27,189 nucleotides of DNA from a bacterium (lineage in GTDB: Bacteria > Joyebacterota > Joyebacteria > Joyebacterales > Joyebacteraceae), in the NCBI GenBank assembly GCA_029990205.1, contig JAPEKQ010000025.1, forward strand, positions 1-27,189, read 5' to 3'. Both the position numbers and the translations under genes were made by a program. Shown in pieces: positions 1-9,479 of the stretch. Below the pieces are notes generated by a model, which made no database searches, was not told where the DNA came from, and worked only from the letters and a program-made list of their open reading frames with translations. How positions within the stretch are numbered: position 1 is the stretch's first letter; every line of letters begins with the position of its first letter.

Positions 1-1
1 T

Positions 2-78
<77 letters not shown>

Positions 79-95
79 TCATGTACAGGTACTCA

Positions 96-124
96 TATAT
101 AACATGGCACTATACGCGGGTCAA
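96..124 (-). promoter_or_regulatory. sigma70-type promoter of the initiator tRNA
   Basis: On the minus strand TTGACC (119-124) is followed by a 17-bp spacer and TATATA (96-101), in a local AT-rich patch. The predicted start is about 10 nt before the mature tRNA 5' end. The rest of the 79-215 gap shows no gene. Confidence 0.6.
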
Positions 125-215
125 GGCGATTCGCGCGGATTCCTGAAGTGCGTGTCAGTCCTGCACTTGTGCACCTATCCCGTACGAATCATCACTGCAT
201 GAACCGTTCCCCGCA

Positions 216-1646
216 TCAGCCCTCGAGCGCCTCTACCAGTTCGTCCTCGACGTCCTCCGGCTCGCCCAGCATCCCGGTCGCCCGGAACACCATGTGCACC
301 TCGGCGCCCTCGCCAAGCCAGAGCTGGACGCGGTAGCTCGGCCAGTACGTCCGGATGGCGAGGCCGATGAGGAAGAGCGTGATGGCGACGTAGAGGAGGG
401 GCACACCCGGATCGTGGCGATACGTCAGCACGCTGGCCTCATACGGGTTGTCGAGCATGAGCGTGAGACCCTCGTGCTCGATCGGTACCTCGAGCGAGAG
501 GTCGCCGAGTTCCTGGCGCACCGGCGGGGGAGGCGTTTCGGCCTCGCCGCCGGCCGCGGTCTCGTCACCCTCGGCGGTCTCATCGACAGGCGGCGCAGGC
601 GGCGTCCATCGCAGCGGCGTGTGCGGAACCATCGGTCTCGGATCGCGGTACTTCTCGAAGAGCGTCCCGACGCGGAGCGTTCCCGACGAGAACATCCCAG
701 GGATCGACTCGAGCGTGAACGGCGCGTACGACTGCGCGGCGACCCGCTCGATCTCCTCTCCGTCACGGAGCACCACCACATCGAACGTCTGCTCGTATGC
801 CATCTGATAGAACGTCAGCCCCGCGACGCGGAGCGGCCGGTTGACCTCGACCATCACGGGTCGGGTCGTCCCGTCCTCATCGAGGACGGTCAGATGGCTC
901 AGCCAGTCCTTCGGGTAGTGCTTTTCGTTGTGCCACTCCCACTCGGTGACGAACTCGTCGAGCGTCACCGCGATCTTGCGGTTCTCCCACGCCGTGGTGT
1001 CGGCGCGGACGAGTCCGAGCGCGACGGCGCCGGTCCCCGCGTCCACGGTTGCCACCTCGACCGGTTCGCCCGGCCAGAGCGTGACGTCACCCTCGAACGA
1101 GAAGAGCGCCGAGATGATGAACCCGACGATCGCGATGGCCATGGCGATGTGATAGAGCAGACTCACACCCTCGGGCCACGGTCCGCGCCGCGCGGTGAGC
1201 GTGCCGCCCGTGTCGGACAGAATCTTGTATCCGCGGGACGTGAGCACGTTGCACGCGCGGTCGGCCTGCCTCCCGGCCCCGCTGATCCGGAGTCTGCGCG
1301 CGTAGTCGGGCGCCTCATCGGAGCGAATGCCCGCACGCCGGCCGGACAGCCGCACGACGCTGCAGAACACGAGGTTCAGCAGCAGGATGATCCCGAGCAC
1401 CAGGAAGTACTTCGAGTGGAAGACGTTGAGGAGCCCGAGCTTCGCGTACGCGAGGTATCTGGCCTCGCCCCACGACGAGATGTAGGTCTCGGCGCCGTAC
1501 CCCTGGGGGAAGATGGAACCGACGATCATCGTGATGCCCATGACGATGAGCAGCCAGACCGTCAGCCTGATGCGTGTGAACTCCCTGATGAGCCAGCCCA
1601 GCGGGTTGACCCGGGACCGACGCTTTGTCTCTGTCGTTCCGTTCAT
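216..1646 (-). CDS. resB: ResB-family cytochrome c biogenesis protein
   Basis: 476 aa membrane protein of the system II (Ccs/Res) haem-handling complex, which with CcsA moves haem across the membrane and attaches it to apocytochrome c. Four hydrophobic segments are visible at about residues 29-47, 80-98, 162-182 and 415-434, with a large extracytoplasmic region between the third and fourth, as in ResB. A His in the third segment (about 166, in LLYHIAMAI) and the NRPLRVAGLTFYQ block match ResB conservation. A Pro/acidic low-complexity insert sits at about 347-378. I chose ATG 1646 because GGGAGGTG lies just upstream; an in-frame GTG at 1652 would overlap that ribosome site. The gene starts 12 nt after ccsA, so they are probably co-transcribed and translationally linked. 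Family assignment is secure; partner apocytochromes are not in the window. Confidence 0.93.
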   Translation of the reverse strand: MNGTTETKRRSRVNPLGWLIREFTRIRLTVWLLIVMGITMIVGSIFPQGYGAETYISSWGEARYLAYAKLGLLNVFHSKYFLVLGIILLLNLVFCSVVRLSGRRAGIRSDEAPDYARRLRISGAGRQADRACNVLTSRGYKILSDTGGTLTARRGPWPEGVSLLYHIAMAIAIVGFIISALFSFEGDVTLWPGEPVEVATVDAGTGAVALGLVRADTTAWENRKIAVTLDEFVTEWEWHNEKHYPKDWLSHLTVLDEDGTTRPVMVEVNRPLRVAGLTFYQMAYEQTFDVVVLRDGEEIERVAAQSYAPFTLESIPGMFSSGTLRVGTLFEKYRDPRPMVPHTPLRWTPPAPPVDETAEGDETAAGGEAETPPPPVRQELGDLSLEVPIEHEGLTLMLDNPYEASVLTYRHDPGVPLLYVAITLFLIGLAIRTYWPSYRVQLWLGEGAEVHMVFRATGMLGEPEDVEDELVEALEG

Positions 1647-1658
1647 GGTCACCTCCCG

Positions 1659-2540
1659 CTAGCCGTAGACGTGCAGACTGGGAATGCCGAAGAGCTTCGC
1701 CAGCCACGACACGCCAACAAACGTCGTTATCATACAGAGGAACGCGAGCACCATGATCACCGTGGACGGCGCTCCCTTCCACGTGGGGCGGACCCGCGCG
1801 TGGAGGTAGAGCGCGAACGCGAACCACGTGATGAGCGACCAGGTCTCCTTGGGATCCCACTGCCAGTAGACGCCCCACGCTTCGTTCGCCCACGCGGCCC
1901 CCGACATGATCCCGAACGTCAGCATCGGGAATCCGAAGAGCACGAGCTGGTGAACCGATCGGTGGAATCGCGAGAGCGTCTCGCGCGTGATGCCGTAGTC
2001 GTGTGTCACACCCAGCTTCCAGAACCACACCTGGATGAGGTAGCTGAGCTCGACGGCGAACGCGACGGTGAAGATCGCGTACGACCCGAACGCGATGGCC
2101 ACGTGCCAGACGAACCACGAGCTCTGAAGCGCCGGGAAGAGCGGCTTGACCTCGGGGTTCTGCCCAAGGAGCGCGTAGGCGAGCGCGGCGCCGGACACGA
2201 GCGCGACCCAGAGACCGGGCGTGCGGACGCGCCGCCGCCACTCGGTGATGAGATAGGCGAGGACGGCCGTCCACGCGAAGAAGGCGAGGCTCTCGTAGAG
2301 CGTCTGGAACGGCGGTCGTCCGATGGTCACGCCTCGGAGCACGATCGCGACGGTCTGCGCTACGCATCCCGCGATGAGTCCGGTCGAGGCGATGCCTCGT
2401 ATGGCGCGGATCTTCGGCGCGACCAGGTGCGCCACGTACGCGAGGAACGCGACCGCGTAGCACCACATCGCCGCCCAGACGAACGAGTGCGCGAGAGACA
2501 GCCGCATCGCGTCGGCCTGGAGCATCAGTTCAGGATTCAC
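1659..2540 (-). CDS. ccsA: CcsA-type cytochrome c biogenesis / haem transporter
   Basis: 293 aa polytopic membrane protein, partner of ResB in system II cytochrome c maturation. The diagnostic tryptophan-rich WWD segment WGVYWQWDPKETWSLITW lies at about residues 222-239. It binds haem on the outer face in this family. Candidate axial histidines flank it: His146 (WFVWHVAIAFGSY) and His290 near the C-terminus (SLHVYG). I count about eight hydrophobic segments, as expected. The start is GTG at 2540, supported by GGAGGA about 6 nt upstream; no better ATG start is visible. CcmC and CcmF share the WWD motif, but the length and the adjacent ResB favour CcsA. Presence of the pair implies c-type cytochromes and therefore respiratory electron transport. 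Confidence 0.94.
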   Translation of the reverse strand: MNPELMLQADAMRLSLAHSFVWAAMWCYAVAFLAYVAHLVAPKIRAIRGIASTGLIAGCVAQTVAIVLRGVTIGRPPFQTLYESLAFFAWTAVLAYLITEWRRRVRTPGLWVALVSGAALAYALLGQNPEVKPLFPALQSSWFVWHVAIAFGSYAIFTVAFAVELSYLIQVWFWKLGVTHDYGITRETLSRFHRSVHQLVLFGFPMLTFGIMSGAAWANEAWGVYWQWDPKETWSLITWFAFALYLHARVRPTWKGAPSTVIMVLAFLCMITTFVGVSWLAKLFGIPSLHVYG

Positions 2541-2562
2541 AGTTCCTCCGCTTCTTGATTGC

Positions 2563-2586
2563 CGCGGCGCGCCGCCGGCCGCCGCG
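2563..2586. other. GC-rich intercistronic hairpin
   Basis: A perfect 7-bp inverted repeat (CGCGGCG at 2563-2569, CGCCGCG at 2580-2586) lies in the 76-bp gap between the secreted-protein gene and ccsA. No T tract follows in either direction, so it may be an mRNA-processing or partial-termination site rather than a true terminator. It could also be chance in GC-rich DNA. Confidence 0.3.
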
Positions 2587-2616
2587 CGGGTTGCCGGCGT
2601 GGATGCGCGCCCGACA

Positions 2617-4182
2617 CTACCTCAGCACGACGACCTTCCGCTGCGCCCGTTCGGGTCCGGCGGTCAGCACCGCGAGGTAGACGCCGGACGCCACGCGCAT
2701 GCCGGCGTCGTCCTTCATATCCCAGGAAGTTTCGTGTTCGCCGGGGCCTCCGGTCCAGAGCGTGCGGACCAGCCGACCCGATGTGTTGTAGATATCCACG
2801 CGCCCGCCCGGCTGTGTGCCCAGAGAGAACGACATCCGGAGTTCCGAGCCGCACGGCTGCGGCCACGCGGAGCGGAACGCAAGCGTCGTGACAGGCTCGT
2901 CGTCCGGGACCCCGGTCTCGACGTTCAGGACGACCGCGGGGGTGACGACATCGAGGTCGCCGTCGCTGAACGAGAAGGCGTACATGTGTCCGCCCGGAGA
3001 GAGCGGCACGTCGAGCGTGAACCCGACGCCCGCGCCGTAGTCGCGGTCAGGGCCCGGACTCTCCATCTCATAGACGTCGCTGTCCACGAGGAGATTGCGG
3101 ACGGCGGCCAGGTGTCCTTCGGGATCCGAGTAGGTCACCGAGAACCGGATGAGCGTGTCGGGTATGTCACCGGCCGGTTCGGCCATGGTGTCCGTGAGGA
3201 TCGGCGCAGTGTTCGCGCCAGGCGCGACCGAGTCGGTGCGCATGTAGAACGAGTAGATGTTGGTCTGGTCGTTGGTCCACTGTGCACCCGTGATCGTCGA
3301 CGTGGCCGTTCCCGCGCCGACGCCGTAGTAGCCGCTCGGGTTGTCCGGTCCGAAATCCGGGTGCGCGACGAGATCGGCGAACTCACACCGCATGTGAAGC
3401 TCGCCCCCGGTGATGGTGACGTCAATATCGCCGAGGCGGACGTAGCTCGTGTCGCGCGCGTCGATCCAGTAGAGACCGGTCTCCGCGAGAACCGGGACGT
3501 CGGCGTAGACCATCGCCAGACCGATGCTGTCCACCGGCGCATCCGGGTTCCCGATGACGGCCGAGTAGACGAACCACGGGCCGAGGATGCCGCCGGAGGT
3601 TGGCCAGGTTCCCGTCGCGTTCGTCAGCGTCGCGTAGTAATGCGTGTCCGAGTAGCCGAAGCGTGCCCCGATGAGATCGCATGCCTGGGTGTAGGTCTCG
3701 ACCACGTCACCGACGAACTCGTCCGCCGGATCGACCATGACGTTGGCCGGCGGCGGGAACGCGTCGGTGTGGTTCTTCGGCCCCGTGAACGTCGCGGCCG
3801 AGTCGCTGTGTGTCATCAGATAGTAGATGAGCTCCTCGTCGGGCATCGGGCAGGGCGTTCCCCACGTATCAGGGCTCCCCGAGACCGGACTCATCGCCAG
3901 GTTCGTCCAGGTGCTCTGCGCATCGGTCGAGTAGTAGACTGACGCGTCATCCGGCGCGCCGAGAGGAAGACTGTCCGCGATGTCGGCCTGAATGATGATG
4001 TCCGTGAACGGCACGGGCGCGCTCGTCGCGATGTCATCGAGCAGCGGCGGGATCTGGTCGCGCGACCCGACCGGTACGGGCGTCGCTCCCGCCGGGGTTG
4101 TGAGGGCACCCAACAGCGTGGCGGCAAGAAGCGCGGACACCGCGACGACTGCGAAGATCTCCTGCGGGATCGTCGGTCTCAA
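2617..4182 (-). CDS. secreted protein with C-terminal FlgD-like sorting domain
   Basis: 521 aa exported protein of unknown function. An N-terminal hydrophobic stretch (about 10-33) ends in a signal-peptidase-like AGA site. The middle is Gly/Asp/Thr-rich and beta-predicted, with a Cys-containing stretch around GTPCPMPDEELIYY and a late Ig/cadherin-like part (SVTYSDPEGHLAAVRN, FSFSDGDLDVV). The last ~85 residues form the FlgD-like domain (SGRLVRTLWTGGPGEHETSWD, ASGVYL, KVVVLR), which in FCB-group secreted proteins is associated with secretion and surface attachment. The start is TTG at 4182, supported by AGGAG 7 nt upstream. It lies 44 nt after the FtsB-like gene, so it may be read from the eno promoter. 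It lacks the WWCG domain of the other secreted genes here. Confidence 0.82.
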   Translation of the reverse strand: MRPTIPQEIFAVVAVSALLAATLLGALTTPAGATPVPVGSRDQIPPLLDDIATSAPVPFTDIIIQADIADSLPLGAPDDASVYYSTDAQSTWTNLAMSPVSGSPDTWGTPCPMPDEELIYYLMTHSDSAATFTGPKNHTDAFPPPANVMVDPADEFVGDVVETYTQACDLIGARFGYSDTHYYATLTNATGTWPTSGGILGPWFVYSAVIGNPDAPVDSIGLAMVYADVPVLAETGLYWIDARDTSYVRLGDIDVTITGGELHMRCEFADLVAHPDFGPDNPSGYYGVGAGTATSTITGAQWTNDQTNIYSFYMRTDSVAPGANTAPILTDTMAEPAGDIPDTLIRFSVTYSDPEGHLAAVRNLLVDSDVYEMESPGPDRDYGAGVGFTLDVPLSPGGHMYAFSFSDGDLDVVTPAVVLNVETGVPDDEPVTTLAFRSAWPQPCGSELRMSFSLGTQPGGRVDIYNTSGRLVRTLWTGGPGEHETSWDMKDDAGMRVASGVYLAVLTAGPERAQRKVVVLR

Positions 4183-4226
4183 GGCTCGCTCCTGGTGTCG
4201 GGGTGATGTATCTCGCAGTGGAAGGG

Positions 4227-4619
4227 CTATTCGCTGTCCGTCTCTTCCTCGTCATCGAGGAGATAGACGATCTCTCCATCCTTGATCATACCGCAGTCCT
4301 CCCGCGCGACCTTTTCGATCGTCCACGGGTCGCTCTCGAGGTCGTCGCGGCGCTCGGTCGTCTCCGCCTTGACCTCCTCGAGGACGGTGATCTCGCCCTC
4401 GAGGTTCGAGCGGATGCCGCGCATCCCGACGATCGAGAACAGCCCGCTGTCGCCGAGAAGCACGGCCGCGATGAACCACAACGCGATGCCCCATCCGAGG
4501 ATGCGGAGCACCTTCGTGGACGCGCCGGCGCCGTACCCGCCCCGAAAGAGCTTCCTCAGGACGGGCTGTTCGTCAACACCACGCTGCTTCCTGCGGTTCG
4601 CCGCGTTCAAGCTGGGCAT
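4227..4619 (-). CDS. FtsB/DivIC-like septum formation protein
   Basis: 130 aa bitopic membrane protein. A cytoplasmic basic N-terminus is followed by one transmembrane segment (about 38-56, VLRILGWGIALWFIAAVLL), a charged heptad-like coiled coil (about 67-97) and the family tail WTIEKVAREDCGMIKDGEIVYLL (98-120). It ends in an acidic stretch. FtsB/DivIC proteins join FtsL and FtsQ/DivIB in the divisome and help activate septal wall synthesis. The ATG is one base after the eno stop, so translation is probably coupled. The eno-ftsB neighbourhood is known from other bacteria and supports the call. An upstream in-frame extension into eno is a reading-frame artefact. Confidence 0.88.
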   Translation of the reverse strand: MPSLNAANRRKQRGVDEQPVLRKLFRGGYGAGASTKVLRILGWGIALWFIAAVLLGDSGLFSIVGMRGIRSNLEGEITVLEEVKAETTERRDDLESDPWTIEKVAREDCGMIKDGEIVYLLDDEEETDSE

Positions 4620-4620
4620 G

Positions 4621-6038
<1,418 letters not shown>

Positions 6039-6165
6039 GGGTGAAGGGCCCGGAACGGGCCTTTGCGCGGGTTCTTCGCGTGCGGAGAGGGGCCCGACAA
6101 GTGGGTATGTCCTCAGAGGTTGGGCCGGGGCCCGGGACGTGACCGAGCGAGATTCAGAGAATCCT

Positions 6166-6193
6166 TGACAGGGTGGCGGGGCGGTGATACTCT
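6166..6193 (+). promoter_or_regulatory. promoter of the ArsR-M29 fusion gene
   Basis: Perfect TTGACA (6166-6171), 16-bp spacer and TACTCT (6188-6193), preceded by TGA at 6185-6187, giving an extended -10 (TGn). Transcription should begin near 6200, leaving a leader of about 100 nt. It is divergent from the eno promoter and may also serve the downstream secreted-protein array. Confidence 0.6.
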
Positions 6194-6301
6194 AGACCCG
6201 CTGGAAAATTAGACCGGCCCAAAAGGATAAACTGTGAGACGGGTGCGCTGAGCAACGGCGCGGGCGGGGGATGGGGAGCATACCACCCCGGAGAGAGGCA
6301 G

Positions 6302-7843
6302 ATGGTACTTCACAAGAGACAGGGCGAGACGCTCGGGATGGGGGCGGCGCCGGCGCGCGAAGTGACCGTCGTCGAGCGGCCGATCCAGATCAAGGCGCTC
6401 TCGAACCCCGAGCGCGCGCGGATCCTGACGCTCCTCATCGAGCGCCCGGGGACGGCGAAGCAGGTTGCCGACTGGATCGAGGGGACGCGCGGACGCGTCC
6501 ACTATCACATCAAGGAACTCGAGAAGGCTGGTCTCGTCGAACTCGTCGCGAAGGTGGAGAAGGGTGGTGTGATCGAGAAGTACTACCGCGCCGTGGCGCG
6601 GAACTTCTATGTCGCGCAGGGGATCGGCGAGCACGGCGGGCTGACGGGTGACGTTCGACAGATGATCTCGCGGAGCATGCTTGGCTGGCGGCGGCGCGAG
6701 ATGCTCGATGTCGATCAGGATGAGATCGCGACACGTGTCGTCAGGGACTGCCTCCTGACCAGCGGGGGAGACGTGGTCCTGGTTCAGGGTGCGTTCGCGC
6801 ACCGCGACATCATCCAGCCGCTGGTGAAGGCGGTCGAGCGACTGGGCGCGCACGCACTCGTGTCGTACGACGGCCGCTCGCAGCAGGACTACGTCCTCAA
6901 GTGGAAGGAAGACATCGCCTCGATCATCGTCATCGAGGAACCGATCGAGTACCCCGCCAACGGCGTCACTGGCACCGACACCGGGGCGACCCACGGACCG
7001 GAGTTCCTCAAGGATCTCGTGCGGAGCGGTATGCGACATCTGTATGCCGGTGTTCCCGGCTACCCGCTCGAGAGTTCGGCGTTCCGTGAGTTCGTGGAGA
7101 GCGGGAAGCGCATCATCTACATGGGGTACCCGACGCCTGAGAAGGCCGAGGTCATGGGGCTCGACTACCGTGCGCTGCACGACGCGTGGTGGACGGCGCT
7201 CGATGTCGACTACGCCGCGTTGTCCGCGCATTGCGAACGACTCGCCGGTCAGCTCGGACGGAGTGCGGAGGTCCATGTGACCTCTGCGGGTGGCACGGAC
7301 CTCACGTTCGAGGTCGCCGGTCGCGAGGTGTTCATCGACGACGGCGTCATCTCGAAGTGGGAGACGGAGCACCGCCGCGGGTGGGGGCATCTTCCGGCGG
7401 GGAAGGTCATCGTTGCGCCGGTCGCGGGAAGCGCGAACGGAGTCATCCACAGCGAGATGAGCGACTACTTCGGCGTCCCGATCCGCGACATCCGGATCCA
7501 GTTCCGCGACGGTGCCGTTGTCTCGGCGACCGCGGGGGAGAATGAGGAACTGCTCGACCTTGTGCTCGCTGAGGGCGGCGACGCCGGTCGGCTCGCGGGA
7601 GGGTTCGAGATCGGGACCAACCCGCAGATCACCAACCCCGTCGGGTACGCGCTGTGGGATTCGAAATCGCACGGTGACGCTACGGTCTGGATCGGCGACA
7701 ACCGCCTCATCGGAGGCGAGAACGAGGCGCCGCTCTCGTGGGGGTTCATCATCGCGGAGCCGACCGTCGAGCTTGATGGAGAGACGGTGCTCGCTGGACG
7801 CACGTTCCGGTTCGGAGGCGGTGACGTCGACGGCGACGCATAG
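6302..7843 (+). CDS. ArsR-type winged helix fused to M29 aminopeptidase-like domain
   Basis: 513 aa. Residues 28-105 form an ArsR-like winged helix (IQIKALSNPERARILTLLI, recognition region GRVHYHIKELEKAGLVEL, wing to about 93). Residues 140-505 resemble the aminopeptidase T/M29 fold: LPAGKVIVAP, SANGVIH, IRIQFRDGAVVSATAGENEEL, GFEIGTNPQ, ATVWIGDN, GGEN and PTVELDGE occur in family order. In active M29 enzymes the two metals are held by Glu, His and Asp residues, including a His in an 'IHIALG'-like strand and an 'HxD' pair. At the aligned places this protein has ATVWIG and LSWGF, so those ligands look lost; only Glu436 clearly remains. I infer a DNA-binding regulator with a degenerate peptidase domain as ligand sensor. 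ATG 6302 follows GAGAGAGG at short spacing; ATG 6338 is an alternative. The gene precedes the secreted array. Confidence 0.75.
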   Translation: MVLHKRQGETLGMGAAPAREVTVVERPIQIKALSNPERARILTLLIERPGTAKQVADWIEGTRGRVHYHIKELEKAGLVELVAKVEKGGVIEKYYRAVARNFYVAQGIGEHGGLTGDVRQMISRSMLGWRRREMLDVDQDEIATRVVRDCLLTSGGDVVLVQGAFAHRDIIQPLVKAVERLGAHALVSYDGRSQQDYVLKWKEDIASIIVIEEPIEYPANGVTGTDTGATHGPEFLKDLVRSGMRHLYAGVPGYPLESSAFREFVESGKRIIYMGYPTPEKAEVMGLDYRALHDAWWTALDVDYAALSAHCERLAGQLGRSAEVHVTSAGGTDLTFEVAGREVFIDDGVISKWETEHRRGWGHLPAGKVIVAPVAGSANGVIHSEMSDYFGVPIRDIRIQFRDGAVVSATAGENEELLDLVLAEGGDAGRLAGGFEIGTNPQITNPVGYALWDSKSHGDATVWIGDNRLIGGENEAPLSWGFIIAEPTVELDGETVLAGRTFRFGGGDVDGDA

Positions 7844-7919
7844 CGGCTGAAGCACGGTGTCAGGAATGCGCAACGAACAGGGGAAACGCTCCCGGACTTG
7901 CCCCGGAGAGGAAGCCACC

Positions 7920-9467
7920 ATGCGCACACGATGGATGATGGCCGGACTCCTCACGCTTCTCATCCTCGCCACCTCACCGGCACACGCCGTCGAAGCCAGA
8001 ACGGAGACGCTCTGGATCTTCGACGCGGATTTCGAGGATCTCCTCGGTGACAACGCCGGGTGGGTGTCGGAGGACCTCTCCGGCACGCTCGGCGTCGAGA
8101 ACTACTGGCACAAGGACACGATACGCATCAACGGGTTCGAGCATCTTGGTGACTCGACCTGGTGGTGCGGGACGACCAACCCGTGCTGGCTGCAGCCACG
8201 AGGGTACGGGAATGACTGGTACCAGCTGATGTGGCGCGATTTCCCGCTGTCGGAGTGGGCCGCTGGAGCCGACCAGGTGACGCTCGAGTGGGACCAGCGG
8301 TTCGCGATGGAGCTGGACTACGACTACGGATACGTCGAGGTGTCGCCAGACGGCGGCGTGACATGGGATGTTCTGGAGTCGTACACGAATCCGGGCTTTG
8401 CCGGGTTGCCAGGATTCCCTCAGGACTGGGATGACGCGGCGTACGGGCATCAGCTGTTCGACCTCTCGGCCTATGTCGGGAGCGACCTGCGGCTGCGTTT
8501 CCGGTTCGAGTCGGACGTTGCCTATTCGGCTCAGGACGAGTTCGAGAACTCGTTGGGTTCCGTCAAGGACGGCGCCTGGCAACTTGACAACATCGAGTGG
8601 AAGGTCAACGACGTCACCGTGTGGCTCGACGACTGCGAGTCGCCTGGCGACAACGGCTGGCAGCACCCGGACACTCCGGCCACGGGCCAGACAGGCGTGA
8701 CGTTCCGACGCTCGCTTGAGACAGTCATGGGCGACCCACGCTGGATGATGGTCGCGTACGATGAGGGCACCGGCGTGATGGTGGACGGACAGCGGTCGCT
8801 GCTGGTCACGCCGCCGATCGACATCGTCGGGGCGTCCGACCTCATCGCGGAATGGTCGGGCTGGATCGACCTGCCCGAGTGCTCGAACGACTTCTTCCAC
8901 ATCGATCCGGCAACGGGTGACATCCCTGAGTGCATCGAGGTGAGCAGCATGGAGCCGCCCGACTACTACTGGGGAGGTCCGTTCGCGTTTACCTATCAGG
9001 AGGACCACGGTCCCTATTCCGGGAACGACTGGTACAAGATGTTCCTGTTTTTGGAGAACCACGACCCCGAGGAGTACCCCGGCTGTCATAGCGTCGGGTT
9101 CCTGCTCGACCGGTTCCGCCTGGGCGTTCCGCTCGATACGCACGTACCCGACGAACCGATGTTCGCCACGCGGCTCCTCGCCCCGAGTCCGAATCCGTTC
9201 AATCCGCAGACGACCATCGCGTACACGCTCGCAGCGCCGGGTCGCGTGACGATCCGAGTGCACGACATCGCGGGGCGGGTCGTGCGGACGCTCGTCGATG
9301 ACGAACGCGATGCCGGCGAGCACGCGACGACGTGGGATGGCACCACCGCCACCGGCGATCGCGCGGCGAGCGGGGTGTACTTCGTGCGGATGACGACGGC
9401 CGGACGTGGCGAAGCGACTGCCGCCAGGGCCGAGACTCGGCAGCAGAAGCTGGTGCTGCTCAAGTAG
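7920..9467 (+). CDS. secreted WWCG-family protein with sorting domain (paralog 1)
   Basis: 515 aa. Signal peptide about 1-23 (cleavage after AHA). The mature N-terminus reads TLWIFDADFEDLLGDNAGW. A beta-sandwich region follows with GDSTWWCG, GYGNDWYQ, LEWDQRFAMELDYDYGYVEVS and DGGVTW, a layout like the MAM/immune-inhibitor-A-type domains of secreted proteases, then DNIEWKVNDVTVWLDDCESPGDNGW opening a second beta domain. The last ~97 residues are the FlgD-like C-terminal domain (NPFNPQTTIAYT ... ASGVYFVRM ... QQKLVLLK), linked to secretion in FCB-type bacteria. ATG 7920 is preceded by GGAGAGGAAG; an earlier in-frame ATG at 7857 has neither a ribosome site nor a signal peptide. Shortest of three tandem paralogs, lacking the Rossmann-like middle of the other two. 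Function unknown, probably cell-surface or extracellular. Confidence 0.85.
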   Translation: MRTRWMMAGLLTLLILATSPAHAVEARTETLWIFDADFEDLLGDNAGWVSEDLSGTLGVENYWHKDTIRINGFEHLGDSTWWCGTTNPCWLQPRGYGNDWYQLMWRDFPLSEWAAGADQVTLEWDQRFAMELDYDYGYVEVSPDGGVTWDVLESYTNPGFAGLPGFPQDWDDAAYGHQLFDLSAYVGSDLRLRFRFESDVAYSAQDEFENSLGSVKDGAWQLDNIEWKVNDVTVWLDDCESPGDNGWQHPDTPATGQTGVTFRRSLETVMGDPRWMMVAYDEGTGVMVDGQRSLLVTPPIDIVGASDLIAEWSGWIDLPECSNDFFHIDPATGDIPECIEVSSMEPPDYYWGGPFAFTYQEDHGPYSGNDWYKMFLFLENHDPEEYPGCHSVGFLLDRFRLGVPLDTHVPDEPMFATRLLAPSPNPFNPQTTIAYTLAAPGRVTIRVHDIAGRVVRTLVDDERDAGEHATTWDGTTATGDRAASGVYFVRMTTAGRGEATAARAETRQQKLVLLK

Positions 9468-9479
9468 AAGGGGAGAAGG

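Noticed and set aside
294-2558. Long plus-strand open frame (754 codons) opposite resB and ccsA
   Set aside because: Composition is dominated by Arg, Glu, Asp and His with no recognisable motif; the minus strand holds two clear membrane proteins. It is a GC-rich antisense shadow.
6209-8086. Long minus-strand open frame (625 codons) opposite the HTH-M29 gene
   Set aside because: Same Arg/Asp-rich shadow composition and no ribosome site; the plus strand has motif-supported coding.
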